Below the pieces are notes generated by a model, which saw only the letters and a list, made by a program, of their open reading frames with translations, had not been told where the DNA came from and searched no databases. Position numbers and translations under genes: made by a program. Below are positions 11,646-23,534 of a DNA stretch of 64,000 nucleotides, in pieces (position 1 is the first letter of the stretch; every line of letters begins with the position of its first letter). The DNA is from Epichloe hybrida (taxonomy: Eukaryota > Ascomycota > Sordariomycetes > Hypocreales > Clavicipitaceae). The DNA is taken from contig JAFEKR010000020.1 of the NCBI GenBank assembly GCA_019022495.1, positions 496,001 to 560,000 on the forward strand. The letters are read 5' to 3'.

Positions 11646-13138
11646 TTGCAACGTTTGCTTCACACCAGCTTGGGGACGACTTTATCACGTCAACACTCCC
11701 GGAGGCCTTCGGTGACAGAGCCCGCGAGGGCAATCTCCCTGAATCCCAGTCGCTTAACAAAAGGTGAGGACGCCGTCCAGAGCGGATTGCTCTGGCGGAA
11801 CCTATGTGCCGAAGACACGCTGGCGGATAACTACAGGGTCGGAGGCTACAGCGTGGACTTTAATGCTGGTCATGGAGCTCATGCCGATAACCAAAGCCAT
11901 CTCCATCAGCCCTATTCCTCTTCAGGCCAATCAAGCATTTTCCAAGGTTTGCACCACTATTCATTCAGCAGCCAAAACCAACAGCCAAGATCGTCGTTCC
12001 ATCATTCTGGAGCAGCGGTTAATACCGCCGCGGGCAACTCTTCGCCCGAGCCGCCGCATGGGCAACCGTCCTCGCGGAGTGGGCTATCTGAGCAATCGCA
12101 TGAACAACCGAGATCGCACGCTCCTACATCGACGATGCAGCTAGACGCCTCCCACATGAACGGCCACCGGCTCGCTCATATCCCGTATGGATCCGCGACG
12201 TCGCTGACAGCGTCAATGTACCCTTCTACTACATCTCCGAACCAAGGACATGGATCATTTGTTCCAAACAGCGCCAAGAGGATTCGAAATGATGATTTCG
12301 AGATCTCCATGACTAGTGTATCTGCTCTCGGGCAACCCAGCCTCGAAGCTATGGCGCCTAATCCGATTGGAGCCGCGTATGGGCAAGCAGCCGCAGCCGC
12401 AGCCGCTTCATCCAACATCAACAGCCTATCCCACCAAACTCAAACCCAGCACCTGCAACATCACCATCACCATCTCCCTGATCTCGGTCACCTAGGGAAG
12501 TTCACACGGCGAGAAGACGGCAGTGGAGCGCCCAGTATGGTCGGGCAAGCGGGCATGCCGGCACCAGCACCTCGGCCGCGCGGCCCTAAACTGAAGTTCA
12601 CAGCCGAAGATGACCAACTTCTCATAGAGCTCAAGGAGCAAAAGAACTTGACATGGAAGCAGATTGCCGATTTCTTTCCCGGCCGCTCTTCAGGGACTCT
12701 ACAAGTCAGATATTGTACAAAGTTAAAGGCGAAAACAACCCAGTGGACTGATGAAATGGTATGTTTTTGCTTTCTAAAAGTCTGGTTGAACTATCCATCT
12801 TTACTGGAGGGGTGCGAGAACTTGCACATCAATCAAGAAAGAATTGATAACCAAGACATTTATTGAGAACCATGGACTGATTGAATTGCCCTCTTCGTCC
12901 TTAGGATCACAAATTACGAACAGCGCTTGCGGATTACGAGACGGAAAAGTGGCGTATTGTAGCCCATAAAGTAGGAAATGGTTTCACGCCTGCCGCCTGC
13001 CGTGAGCGCACCATGCAAATGATGGGCGAAGAGGATCCCGATGCCCCTTGGCAATCCTTGTCGCCGCGATCTGCATCGGGCCAGGAAGAATCAGAGACAA
13101 TCGAACTACCCCAGATACATCGACCGTGGCGCGAATAA
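11646..13138 (+). CDS. Myb/SANT-like DNA-binding protein (5' end unresolved)
   Basis: Two exons are clear: up to 12758 and 12905-13138, around a 146 nt intron (GTATGT...TTAG) in phase 0. The N-terminal part is low-complexity, rich in Ser/Gln/His, with poly-Ala and a short His run near 12460-12475. The C-terminal part holds two Myb-like repeats: one with LKFTAEDDQLLIELKEQKN and WKQIADFFPGRSSGTLQVRY, and a second, split by the intron, with W at the KWRIVAHKVG helix. It is therefore probably a nuclear DNA-binding protein. The frame stays open upstream but has no in-frame ATG before 12135, so the true start probably lies in a 5' exon. A good intron candidate is GTGAGG at 11764 to CTACAG ending 11836, which would shift the upstream frame. 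Position 11646 is only a convenience start. Target genes are unknown. Confidence 0.7.
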
Positions 13139-13614
13139 AGGGGACATGCTCCAACGCAGTCCTCCATCTCGCGAAGACCAAACAAGGTGGTTTCAGGGGT
13201 CTTGAAACTGGACACCATCCATATTCAGCCGTTTGGGAGGGGGGGAGATTGTTTTTCTCTGCACAAAAGGAAGGTTCACCAGAGAGCTTCAAGATGAGAC
13301 AAGCAAAGAAGCAAAACAAGACAAACAAAGAGGCTGCATGTGCTGGCATGACAGATGGCATCTGATAACATTCGGGCCCCTGGCAATAACGACCCGACTC
13401 GAACTCACATAAGGAGTGGCGTTTCTGGAGCCCCAAATTCCCACGGCTCCGTGATCGGGTGCTGTAATTGTACGCTATGGTGGGAGGAAGAGGATGCCTA
13501 TAATGCAATACCTAGTTAGATATGTCGAAAGTAGTAATTAATGACGCAAACACTTTTAATATCTGCACCCCTTCTCTCCTTTTTTTTTTCTTTTTTTCCC
13601 CCGGGCTCTTTTGA

Positions 13615-14886
13615 TTCAATCGAAACTATATACAGCAGCGTCCTTGCTAACTCTTCCTTGTCCAAGGGTTTACAACTCTCTATTGATTCGATCAGACGAC
13701 GACGGACCGCTACATCTAGGCTGGTATCCAGGGAAATCAGCCATGTCAGCGATGCAGCCGTTGAAGTCCCTGACTTGAGTCTTCTTCTTGCCTGCCTCTA
13801 CATCCTGGAACATTGGAGCTACGAGTTCCCCCACTTTTCCGCCCGAGGTGCAGAGCTTAAACTTCAAACTTGGCTGAGAAGAAAGCAAGCGTTCTGTCAG
13901 CTCACTTCGGACCCTGGCAAGACTGCTCCCCCTGGTCATGGGGATTTCCCGAATCGGGAGGATTCTGGATTACATGCGCTGGGCATACATCGAGGAGACG
14001 AGAATGTCCGTGTGTACTCCGTACTGCTGTCGTGGTTAATTTGATTAGCGCCTGGAGCGCGGCACTTGGTTCCCCGAGCAGCGCGTACCGGGGGGGCCCC
14101 TCCGGATCGCGGCTTGCAACCAGGTCCCCCGTTTCGCAACAGGGCTGTCAGGGGATTGATGACGGGCGTTGATTGCGAGCTTTTTTTTCCAGGTGGAGGA
14201 GCCATGGTTGACGCCGAGGACAACTAGCTTTGTGTTGGGCAAGGGGGACGTGGCGGCGATGTAATAGCTGGTGAAGAAATCAGCATCGGTGGATTCGTGG
14301 TCCAGAGGGACAGGTTCCAATGGAGGAGGCATCGGCGGAAGCCGTGTGAGTGCTCTCTGGAAGGGGGAGGCCCTGTCGATAGCACGCCGTGGTTCACGAC
14401 AGCATGGCTGAGAAGTTGGGGGCGTTTCCCGCATGATATCGACCAGCCACGTATATTGGACCAATGCGGAGGGCCATGGCTTGGACATGGGCTGGCGTTC
14501 TGCGCGAAAGACGAGGGAAACTGCATTTAATCAAGGGAGCGGCGGAGACGATCTGCTTCCAGCATGGCGACCGACGCTTTGGTCGATATGAAAAGAGGTT
14601 GTGCGGGTTTTGCCCCCCCCCTCCCCCTCTCGTTTCAGTCCATCGCTCGATTATCGAAATCCTGGTTCTTATCAGGCGTCCTGCCGCTCCCGCGGTGGTG
14701 TGCGAGCCGTAATACAACCCTCGCCTGCCCTTCCACCCACTGGGACAGAAGTTCTCTTCTACAATGTATGCACGACGAGGGTGTTGGGATGCTTTAGCCA
14801 AGAGACTTGCATGTACATGACAGTCTGCCAATGTTTCCGACGCCAAGGATGAAGATGCGCTTTATCGAGGCCTGCTTTGGTGCCAT
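13615..14886 (-). pseudogene. Ketopantoate reductase (PanE/ApbA family) pseudogene
   Basis: Pieces of a 2-dehydropantoate 2-reductase-like protein occur in the right order on the minus strand but in changing frames. From the N-terminus: ATG at 14886 followed by the Rossmann motif FILGVGNIGRL (about 14862-14830); a frameshift and stop near 14805; RRELLSQW (about 14760); FISTKAS and ADRLRRSLD (about 14593-14535); a stop; VNHGV (14397); LAINA (about 14185); INPLTALLR (14160-14134); QDVEAGKKKTQVRDFNG (about 13805-13760); and LDVAVRRRLIESIE (about 13715-13670). At least four frame changes and two stops prevent one product. GC content is not depressed, so decay seems to be by indels rather than RIP-type mutation. 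Related intact proteins reduce ketopantoate or related 2-oxo acids with NADPH. The 3' limit is approximate. Confidence 0.85.
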
Positions 14887-16211
14887 TCGGGGCCGCAGCC
14901 CAATCCACCACGGGCTGGGTGCCGCTGCTCCCGTCGGCTCCTCCTCGTTTTGTCGAGGGAGGTTGTGTCGAGATTGGCGGGAGAGCCCAGGTGAACAGTT
15001 TCGGTGGTGTTGTGTGTTATTATCAGCCAAGATGGCCTTGAGACCAGCCTGGGTGATGCTGACGAGAGACCATTGTTTTCCTTCTTTTTTTCCCCATCTC
15101 CTGTCCCTTGCAACAGATTGGCAACGACGTTGACGAATTACGGAAATCCTCCTAGGTTTCGAGCATATGCGTATCAAAATGTTGAGTTACGCCAAAAGTC
15201 GAAAAAAGGCCACGGTGGACGGCGGATGAATGACGATTCCACGAGTCGTCGACAGGTGTGTTAGAAGCATGACCATGTCGATCCAAGGGCCCGTTGACGT
15301 TTGGTGACAGTGTCTGCTGAGAAGATGGGGATGTCTGAGGTCTCTGAGGAAGATTGCTGATTGAGGCGGCCGGCGGGAGAGCGCGGCACCGGAGAATGGA
15401 GCTGTGTCGGATCTGTCGGTACGCAATGTGTGCATGGCTGATGTGTGAAGGACGAATGAATATCGCACGTCTTCTCTCTTGTTTCACCACCTCTTTTTGT
15501 CTCTTCTTGATCTTGTCTTGTGGAGGTTTTCTGCCGGGTGTCGCGGCCTCATATCTTAGGCACCATGTTTCCTTGGGTGCCTTTGTCAGCGAGTTTCCTC
15601 CTACAATCTTGCCTTCCGATGTTATGTCTCGAAGGAAATCATGTAGAGCCTCTTACAGCCCCCCCCGTATTTGTGACTTGAAGCTTGATCCTACGTATTA
15701 CAGGTTTTGTTTATTACTGGGCAAAGTCAACAATGGACAGGCATCGTTGGGCATGGCATCGGAACAAGATCAAACTATTGCCACAAGACGCGGTGGGCAT
15801 ATTGCACTCGAACAAAAAAGGGAAATGGAGAAAAACCAAAATGAACCTCACGCACGGATTAGCAGCGTCACACATTGTGACATTGTCCACCAGTGGCCTC
15901 ACTCATCCGACCATGTAAAAAAATACATCCACCATTTCCCACCCCGTAAACCCCCCCCCGCGCGCCACTCAACCGAGCCATGTTACAGAAAATTACGAAT
16001 TCCTCTCTTCTTTGTTTGTAAATGCAACAGCCATGCGCCGCTACTATGCAGAAATGAGCCATGCAGTGCAGTGCGGTGCAGTGCAGCAGCGTACAACAAT
16101 ACCAGCTTCTTTATCAACTAGTCGTGATGCCACAAAACACATCTGCTGTCAAGCAAACCAAGCCAGGGGGTATCATACATATCACGCGATGCTCTCTCCC
16201 ACCTCACACCT
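14887..16211. other. Intergenic, no supported gene
   Basis: Lies upstream of the ketopantoate-reductase pseudogene and downstream of the Irs4-like gene. A 255-codon plus-strand frame (15354-16121) has no family resemblance and shows no coding character. A short GTGCA/GTGCG run occurs near 16066-16085. Confidence 0.55.
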
Positions 16212-18383
16212 TCACTTCCTCTTTGGCTGAAGGACGCGCACACCAATGGCACTAGCCCACACACTGTCCGACACCCTGGCAGGGAGCTTCCTCCCTCTCA
16301 AACGCTGGTCGATCAACCACAAGCCCACGATGAATTCCTGTCTCGTAAGCTTGCCGACGTGTCCACGATCAACGAGTTCCCAAACCTCCATGAGCTCGTC
16401 CTGTGGCAGTCGAGAACGCTTCCAGATTTCGCGCACCACCACGTTCGCAACGCACTCTGAATTGATGCGGCTGAACCCGCTCGCCGTGCTGTCCGTTGCT
16501 GCACTGTCGTCGCCGTCGAGGAGATAGCCTCGGTTCGACGCCCAGACTGCCTCGTAGCGTTTCCGTTCTCTCTGTGTAAGCTGGTCGCGCCACCGCTTCC
16601 GAGCCCCCTCGTGATGAGCGTGTTTATTACTAAAAAGTTTGTGACGATGAGCAATCTTCGGTCGCTCCGGGTCCTCGTCTTCATGGCTTTGAGGCCGTCG
16701 AAGCGTCTGGAGCAGCCGAGGGGATTTCTGACGTTTGGGCAGACTCGGTGGCGGAAGCGACGAGCCTGTGCTGTGCGGCGTAAGTCTCGCGGAAGCAAGA
16801 GAGCTGGCCATCATGGCACTGGTGAGAGTATCGAGTGGAAGATTACTGCTGGTAGAGGTTGTGGTCAGGCGTCGTCGACGTGAGGACCGAGGCCCCAGCA
16901 TCGGCGAAGTCGGCGCGCTGGCTACGGAGTCTTCTCCTCTTCTGCCCGGGAGGGGCGGCGGCGGCGGCGGCGGCGGAGGAGGAGGAGGAGGAGGAGGAGG
17001 AGAAGTCGCCTTCCTGCTTGTCGCAAGAGGCCGTGGTGGAGGAGCACGAGATACAATGGGCAGGCCGAACTCAGTTCGAGACGACGCTGTTATAGGCTTG
17101 CTACGCACGACAGGAGCATCATCTGAGCTGCCACGATGCCGGCTCCTGCTGGTAGGCCGCCGCCTCGTGACAAGTCTCTGACTACCTCTGGATCTTGGAG
17201 GCGTGGGCGCCCGCAAGTTGGTCCTAGGGCTGCGTTTCTCGGGGTCCGGAGAAGGTGAGGATGCAGCCTGGCTTGATCTGTCCGGACTGATGTTCCGAGG
17301 CGGCGGACTGCTCAGAACTGGCGGCGCCAACGTATGCTTCTTGACTAGCCTCATAGGTTTGGGTGATAAAACTTCTGATTTGGATGCTCTGGCAGCTGAA
17401 GGAGGGCTTGGGGGCCGCGCTCTGTGTGGCCTGGCTGCCGACGGGCCAGATCGCCTTGGCTTTCCACCTGCAGGAGGAGCTTGGGGTTGAACTTTGGGCG
17501 GATTGTGGTGATCATGTTGAAGAGACGGTGACGACAGCTGAGGCGGCAATTTTGGTTTCGGCATGGGCATCGCGGAGATCTTCTCGGAGCTTCTCAGCGG
17601 CGGTGTAGGGAGCCCCGAAGACGGCAAAGGATGCGATCCCTCGACCTCTCCAGCAGAAGAAGGAGCAGGCGAGTGCGTGGGAGACACCGCTGATGGTTTT
17701 TTCTCGTGCACTCGCTTCTCTCCCCGCAAACGCTCTTGGGCCTCCAGTGGTGACGAGCGCGGTGGTGGTGATGGCCTCCTCAAGCGAGGTCCAGCTTCCC
17801 GGCCCGGTTCAAATAGAGAAATCAAGTTCCCAGTGGGAGGGATGCTCTCCGAGTCAACAGCATCGCCCGGAGCCGAAATAGCAGGAGCATTGGCGGCCCC
17901 AAAGCTTATCCTCCGCCGCGGCGTCTGAACGAGCGGACTCGGGCTGACACTCCTACTGGCAGCCAGGGTTGCCGCTATGAAACTTGGATTCTTGGGATCG
18001 AGGCGTTGCACCGAGGCGGGCGGTTGCAACGGCGAGCTGCCATTTAGCTGGTGCAGTCGGGCCGCGACCAGGCTGGCCTGGTGACCCGGAGAATCCGCAT
18101 CGTACGCGTGGGCATGACGATGGCCATGAGACGCATGAGACGCATTCGAAGAACTCGCCCCCGCCCTACGCGGGCTCCTCGACCGGTTGGACATCCGAGA
18201 ACCCCCCGCTTCCCGGAGGTGAGAGAGCTCCAGCGACGATGTCGCCGCCGTCGTCGTCGTCGTCGTCGTCGTCGAAGCTGACCCGGCGGCAGGACTCCGC
18301 TGGAACGCCAGCGAGGCCCCCCTCAGAGCAACTGCGGCATCGTCCGGCGAGCCAGTAGAGCGAGATGGCGCGGCATGATTCAT
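16212..18383 (-). CDS. irs4: EH-domain protein, Irs4/Tax4-like
   Basis: A single exon encodes 723 aa starting MNHAAPSRS. The frame is open another 51 codons upstream, but this ATG precedes the family-like ALRGASLAF segment and is preferred. Residues 1-590 are disordered and rich in Ser, Pro and Arg, with a poly-Thr run (about 18250-18275) and a run of about 15 Pro (about 16955-16995). The C-terminal 129 residues (595-723) form an EH domain with an EF-hand-like loop (DRGHVGKLTRQEF) and the WASNRG segment typical of fungal Irs4. In yeast, Irs4 and Tax4 bind the phosphatase Inp51, affecting PI(4,5)P2 levels, cell-wall integrity signalling and autophagy; a similar cytosolic role is inferred. No transmembrane segment is expected in the preferred product. 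The opposite strand shows long G-rich frames that are shadows. Confidence 0.88.
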   Translation of the reverse strand: MNHAAPSRSTGSPDDAAVALRGASLAFQRSPAAGSASTTTTTTTTAATSSLELSHLREAGGSRMSNRSRSPRRAGASSSNASHASHGHRHAHAYDADSPGHQASLVAARLHQLNGSSPLQPPASVQRLDPKNPSFIAATLAASRSVSPSPLVQTPRRRISFGAANAPAISAPGDAVDSESIPPTGNLISLFEPGREAGPRLRRPSPPPRSSPLEAQERLRGEKRVHEKKPSAVSPTHSPAPSSAGEVEGSHPLPSSGLPTPPLRSSEKISAMPMPKPKLPPQLSSPSLQHDHHNPPKVQPQAPPAGGKPRRSGPSAARPHRARPPSPPSAARASKSEVLSPKPMRLVKKHTLAPPVLSSPPPRNISPDRSSQAASSPSPDPEKRSPRTNLRAPTPPRSRGSQRLVTRRRPTSRSRHRGSSDDAPVVRSKPITASSRTEFGLPIVSRAPPPRPLATSRKATSPPPPPPPPPPPPPPPPLPGRRGEDSVASAPTSPMLGPRSSRRRRLTTTSTSSNLPLDTLTSAMMASSLASARLTPHSTGSSLPPPSLPKRQKSPRLLQTLRRPQSHEDEDPERPKIAHRHKLFSNKHAHHEGARKRWRDQLTQRERKRYEAVWASNRGYLLDGDDSAATDSTASGFSRINSECVANVVVREIWKRSRLPQDELMEVWELVDRGHVGKLTRQEFIVGLWLIDQRLRGRKLPARVSDSVWASAIGVRVLQPKRK

Positions 18384-19465
18384 CGCCGGGAAGACCAAGG
18401 CTGTTGCGACATGGGAGGCGTTGACGGGATTTTTCTTGTCGTGGCTTTGGTTGGGACGCGCGTTCGAGGTGTCGAGACCGAGAGCGTGGGAGGGAGCTTG
18501 GTTGCCGGCGCAGAGAAACAAAAGGAGAACAATCAAACAGAGGACAAGCCGTTAAACGAGTGTGAGGGGGGGGGGGGGGAAGGAATCAATGGATTCTTTC
18601 CGCAGCAGCACTAAATGCAGGCCCTGACACAGGACGTCATGTGAAGGTCCGGGTTGCAAATGAATCTGCAGATGCCAGACGCCAGATGCCAGATGACCCT
18701 GATGAGCGTGGCCGCTGACCCAGAGAAACATTGGGACCGGACGTTTCGGAACACGAGGAAAGTGGAAGGTTAAAAAATGTGGAGATGAGACAAAGCCGGA
18801 CAACGCCAGACAAAGCCAGACTTGTCGGACTCTAATTTTATACTAAATTGGCACTCTGGCATTATTTATGCACTGGCATCCATCTCACAGACACGACGGA
18901 TCAAGATCAAAGCAGCGCACTGGTCAACATTTTCACAATGCAGGAGACAACATCCCTCAGACGGCCTTGGTGGCCAAATATACACAAAGAGTAATGACCA
19001 AATCATCCCAAGGCAAAAAAAAAAAAAAAAGAACCCACATGACGCCAGCTTTCCATCTCCAATACAGACGGATCCGTACGCCGTCAAACATTGCCCTCCC
19101 AGGCCTACCAATCCCGATTCGCTCAGTTCCCATTTATTTCCAAGTACTCATAAAAGTCTTCAAAGCATCTGTATGTTCGCCCCAATATGCAAGGCCATCG
19201 GCGCTTTCGACAAGCTCGCCCTTTTAATATAAATACCATTCTTGCAGCATACCCCTTCCCCCTTTGTCAAATATGAAAACCAGAGAAAAAGAAGAAGATC
19301 ATAGTTAGGTATAGGCGCAGCCCGGTGGCCCCGCTCGATCCTTTTCAGGACTGGGAACCAATGCCTCAGTCGTGGTCAACAGAGTTGTATAAGAATACGC
19401 GTCGTGCTGCTGCTGGTGTATTTGTAAAGTCGGGGCTTCGTTTGCCGTTGGATGAAGACCTCGGC
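18384..19465. other. Intergenic: irs4 promoter and ase1 3' region
   Basis: About 1.1 kb with a G run at 18567-18579 and a poly-A tract at 19016-19030. No gene is supported. The two flanking genes run in the same minus direction, so the interval carries the irs4 upstream region and the ase1 terminator region. Confidence 0.6.
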
Positions 19466-21955
19466 TTAAAACATATCCTCGTCCGTCCATTCACTACCTG
19501 AGATGATCCGGTTGCCTTCTTGGTCAATCATGACAGGTGGAGCAGCATATGGAGTTCCTGGTACACCCCTGAGGCGCTTGGACTGACTACTTTGGGGTCG
19601 GTGGCCTTGCTCAGGCTCGCATCTCTTGCCCCGCGCGGCGCGGAGCTTGGCGTAGTAGTCTTCCGAGGCATCTCGTTCGGGCTCGCTGTTATCGTCGTAC
19701 GTCTCCCAGTTCTCGGATCCAGAAATGGCTGTCGAGGTGTGCGAGGTGTTGGACAATTGTCGGGGAGGCAGTGGCTGTGGAAACCCAGAGCGGGGGGCTC
19801 GGATGGTTGCATAGCCATCATCGTGTCGGTCATCGTAGTGGTCATCATAGACATCTTCATAATATTGTGGCTGGGCGTGATTTGATGGGTTGGAGTTGGA
19901 CCGCATGCCCCTCGACGTGTGTGGACGGTCATGATATACGTCCTCCGGCTCAACTTGTCGAACGATGCTAGACTCGATTCCTGCAGACTTGAAGAAGGGG
20001 TTCTTCGGCGTCTGCAATTCAGGGACAGACCTCAAGTCTCGCATCTTGGGTGGTGGAGCGCGAGCGGGTGCGCCGTTCCGAAGAGTCTCGCCTCGGGACT
20101 CTGGCCGCGGGCGCTCGGGCGAGTTGTGACCATGCTTCAGGTTGGATAGAGGCGCACGAGCAGGTATCCTCGAGGGACTCCCCCGCCCAGCCGCAGCGGC
20201 GGCGTTGGTCTTGCCTGGCGACTGTAGCTTCTTGGTCACGGCACGACTGGTCGCCGTGGGTGTTTTGGCCATGGAGCGAGGGGCCACAGCTTTGGCGCTG
20301 TTGGCCCTGCCGAGGAGTCCTGCGGATTTTTGAGGCTTGACTGTTGATGGTGGTGGTCCTGCCGGAGTCTTGGATCGTGAGGCCTGGCCAGCCTTCCTCC
20401 CACCTTCGGGCTCCAGGTCCTCCATATACCGCTCGCCAAACACCAAGAACGGACGGCCGTACTCGTCCTCCCATTTCTCGAGCATTTTGCGTACTTCAGC
20501 AGCCACCTTGGGAAGTTCCTTGGCAATGCGCTTGCGCATCTTCTCCTCCCTCAGCAGCTTGCCAGGATCTCTCTTCTCGCCTTTCTGACCGCGCATCATG
20601 AGCCGGGAGGCATCTTGACTTGATGCAGCGAGGTCATCTCGATCCTTGACGAGGCTCCTGTGCTTGTCTACAAGGGCCAAGATGGGAGCACGTTGTTCTC
20701 TGAGTGCTTCGAGTCGTGCCACTTCGCGTTCGTGAGCCTCCAGCAACGCATCGCTGTAGACATCGGAAAATGCAGGCGTAAACTCGAGCATTTCGTCCTC
20801 GGAGAAGTACAGCGAATCCCACAACTCTTGAAGCTTGACACGCGCATCTTCAACGAAGAGATGCAAGTTTTGCCTCTTGAGTTCGTTGAGCCGGGATAAC
20901 TCATCCTCGAACTCGTTGATTTGCCGCATGCCGCAGCCTCGATTTTGGTTCAAGAATGTCTTGGTTTCCGCCTCGTCAGTACCGAGCTTCAGCCACAAGG
21001 CCTCGACAGCAGCCCTAAGGTCGCGCAACTTCTTCTCGCGATTCTTCTTCTGCTCCGACAGGCCATCTCTCTTGGCTTGGAGGCGTTCAATATCTTCTCG
21101 ATGCAGACCCAGTTGCTCAGGCGCATCCCTGTAGTACTTGACGATTGCGCCATCCTGCTGAACTTGAGGGGTGCCAAGTTCTACCCAAAGCTGGATGACC
21201 TGGTCAGATAATGCTTGCACTGTGGCAATGCGCCGCGTGTATTCGTCATAGACTCGAGTAAACTCAGCGTCCAGTCGCTCGACGTAGGAGTTGGAGATGT
21301 CGAAAGTGGGAGGGATGGACTGATTCGGTCCGCAGGGCGGCAGCGCAACCTGGACAAAAGTTGGCTCAAGATGTGATGAGTAAGACTCGAGAGCTTCGAC
21401 AAGCTCTGCAGACAATGTCAGCGATCTAGATTCGAATGACGGGAACAAAATGCGCGTGTTGCATGACTGGGATGACAACCTACTTTTGACCTGTTCGAAG
21501 CGTTCCTTGTGGAGCCGACCAATTTGAATATGCTTCTCTCTCAAACCTTGCAAGCAGCGATTCAGGGGATATGTGATCTTGAACTCTTGATCATCTTGGC
21601 AGTCTCCTCTTCTTTGCTGGTGACCTTCGAGGGAAGCCTCCATCTGGCGAATAGTTGTGATAATCTTCTTTGCCTCATCGACTAGTTCCTTCTTCTCAGC
21701 CGCCACAAGCCGTACTTGGCTGTTCAAAGCCTCTGACAGAGCTGCGGAGAGCTATACGTATTGGTGACGCACGTCAGTATCATATCCGGATCAAGTTTTG
21801 ATGTTGAAGCATGCGACGCAGCGCGCAGTTTTGCCAAAGCTTACCTCGGACTCTCGAGCCTCGCGCTCATGATCAGGAACCCCGATTTCGTCAAACAAGC
21901 CATGCAGCTGCGATATGCTGCTGTTGACCTGCTTCGCCAGGTAGCTGGTGTCCAT
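19466..21955 (-). CDS. ase1: Microtubule-associated protein Ase1/PRC1/MAP65
   Basis: Three exons, 21955-21845, 21751-21484 and 21405-19466, give 772 aa. Intron 1 (93 nt) ends in TAG, and intron 2 (78 nt, a multiple of three) would read through in frame. Removing intron 2 joins EQVK to KLVEALESYSSHLEP, the family sequence. The protein starts MDTSYLAKQVNSSISQLHGL, continues as a long helical spectrin-like dimerisation rod (about 1-500), then a basic, Ser/Pro-rich tail. The conserved MAP65 segment with W-D-S-L-Y-F-S-EDE lies near residues 300-320. Ase1 crosslinks antiparallel microtubules in the anaphase spindle midzone and is regulated by Cdk1 in yeasts. The basic tail with several SP/TP sites fits such control, by inference. 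Confidence 0.92.
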
Positions 21956-23020
21956 GGCTCGTGTTGTTGGTCGCGCAAATCGGCAACGGTAATGGGCGAA
22001 CGGACCCGTAGAAAAAAAGCTCCGAGTCGGCAAACAGATGCTATGAAACGTGTAGACGTGGTATGGGTGACGGGGCCGATTTGGCTGGTATGTGTGTTCA
22101 GATGCCCCCCGTTTGTGTTTTGTGTTTGCGCGGGGGTTTGGAAGTTCTTTGTGCCGATGTTTTCGGTGCAGCTGTTTATTACTAGTTCTGCGGATCCGTC
22201 GAGTGGCAATGCGGTGCTGGACGTTGACACAACAAATTCATGATATGCGTGTCTGTCTTTATTGCTGCGCCCGAAAGCGATCCCATCCACGAGGGCGGCT
22301 GAAGAATTTCCAGAGTTTGATGTCGGCGAACAAGAGGGAGCAAGGCGAACGGACGGTGAGACAAGACTTTGGGACAGAAACGAGATTCACGTTATTGTGG
22401 TGCCACGGCTGTTCCTCTCCACTGTTTAGCCGGGGGGAGACCCAACAGTGCCAACACTCAACACCGTGGGCGGGTTGCCACGGCAACTGATGATGCTGCA
22501 CGCTGACGATCAGACGACAGCCAGTCAGGCCCGCTCTGACCAGTTCGTCGTTTCTGCGGTTTCAGAAGACGGCCCCTCTCACCCGTTCATTGGACAGGAC
22601 GAGGTTCACGCGATTGAGGCTCATGTACACGTCGGGGCGAATTTTGTTGGAAACGATTTTGTTTAGCAGAGGTGGGGGAGGGGGGGGCAAGCAAGGCAAC
22701 GACACAAACAATTCCAATCGCCTCCCGCTCTACATCGACACATCGACACATCGACACAACGACACCAGGCTAGCGGAAGAAACGCAATTCATCAGCCATT
22801 TCTGCAGAAGATGGAGGGCCGCATCGAGCTGATAGATGATGGCCATGTGATGCAACTTGGATCGAATTCAAGACATGGAACCGCAGAGTTCGACAGCAAC
22901 AAGCGCGTACTAGCATCACGTTCTCTGTCCGTCCGGCAGGTCTCGGTAGACTTTCAATTCGCTTCATTACGGAGTACAATTTGTTCCCATCTATATACGT
23001 TTGGTACCTAGCACCTCCTC
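21956..23020. other. Intergenic: ase1 promoter and 3' flank of KP4-like gene
   Basis: Contains a short CATCGACA tandem (22733-22766), G-rich runs near 22675-22688, and a copy of the TACGGAGTA motif at 22968. No gene is supported on either strand. Confidence 0.6.
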
Positions 23021-23534
23021 CTAGATAGGGCATGCACAATTGCCCTTGCAGCACGGGGCACTCACAATGTTGACCGTAAGCTGACCCTTCTTGACATCAT
23101 TCCCAGGCTGAGTTGGAATTGAGCCGCATTGCTTGCAACCGTGGTCAATGAGGCGTTGCAACTGACCAGCAGCGTCATTGGCTGTGCCGCTGGCACCGTT
23201 CTGATAAAAGGCACACACAGACGCGTACTGGCCCTGAGCGCACGCGAGTTGGACTGGATACCGACGATTTAGCAAGCCGGGCATCCCAGTGCAGTGTGCG
23301 ACAAGGAAATCAAAACATCATCTGGACCAGACAACAAGGGGACAGTGTTGGAAGATACTTACCGCCAGTGTTGTAGTGGTGGTTCCCTTTGCCCTGGGCC
23401 TGAACCTGCTTGACCTGGGTCAAGACGTCGGACAGCTGGGCAGTGTTGAATGTGCAGCCACCTGAGCCGCGGCAGTTGATGCCGAGAGCAGCAGCGCTGG
23501 AGATGAGGGTGGCGACGATGGCGAAGGAGACCAT
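23021..23534 (-). CDS. Secreted KP4-like killer-toxin-family protein 1
   Basis: Two exons (23534-23363 and 23253-23021) around a 109 nt GTAAGT...CAG intron in phase 1 give 134 aa. A short hydrophobic signal peptide (first 17-18 residues) is followed directly by the conserved LGINCRGSG start of the KP4 fold; about ten further cysteines follow, including HGCKQC and a C-terminal Cys cluster. The original KP4 is a virus-encoded Ustilago maydis killer protein reported to block calcium channels of susceptible fungi. Chromosomal KP4-like genes are common in ascomycetes, where most roles are untested. This gene lacks no obvious family feature and appears intact. It is transcribed away from two paralogues about 1 and 2.6 kb to the right. 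A TATATA sequence lies about 120 nt upstream (near 23655). Confidence 0.88.

Noticed and set aside
15354..16121. 255-codon plus-strand frame
   Set aside because: Composition looks random, no domain, no splice-supported extension; it lies in an intergenic region.
16735..17181. Gly/Glu-rich plus-strand frames
   Set aside because: Antisense to the poly-Pro and Arg/Ser-rich part of the Irs4-like gene.
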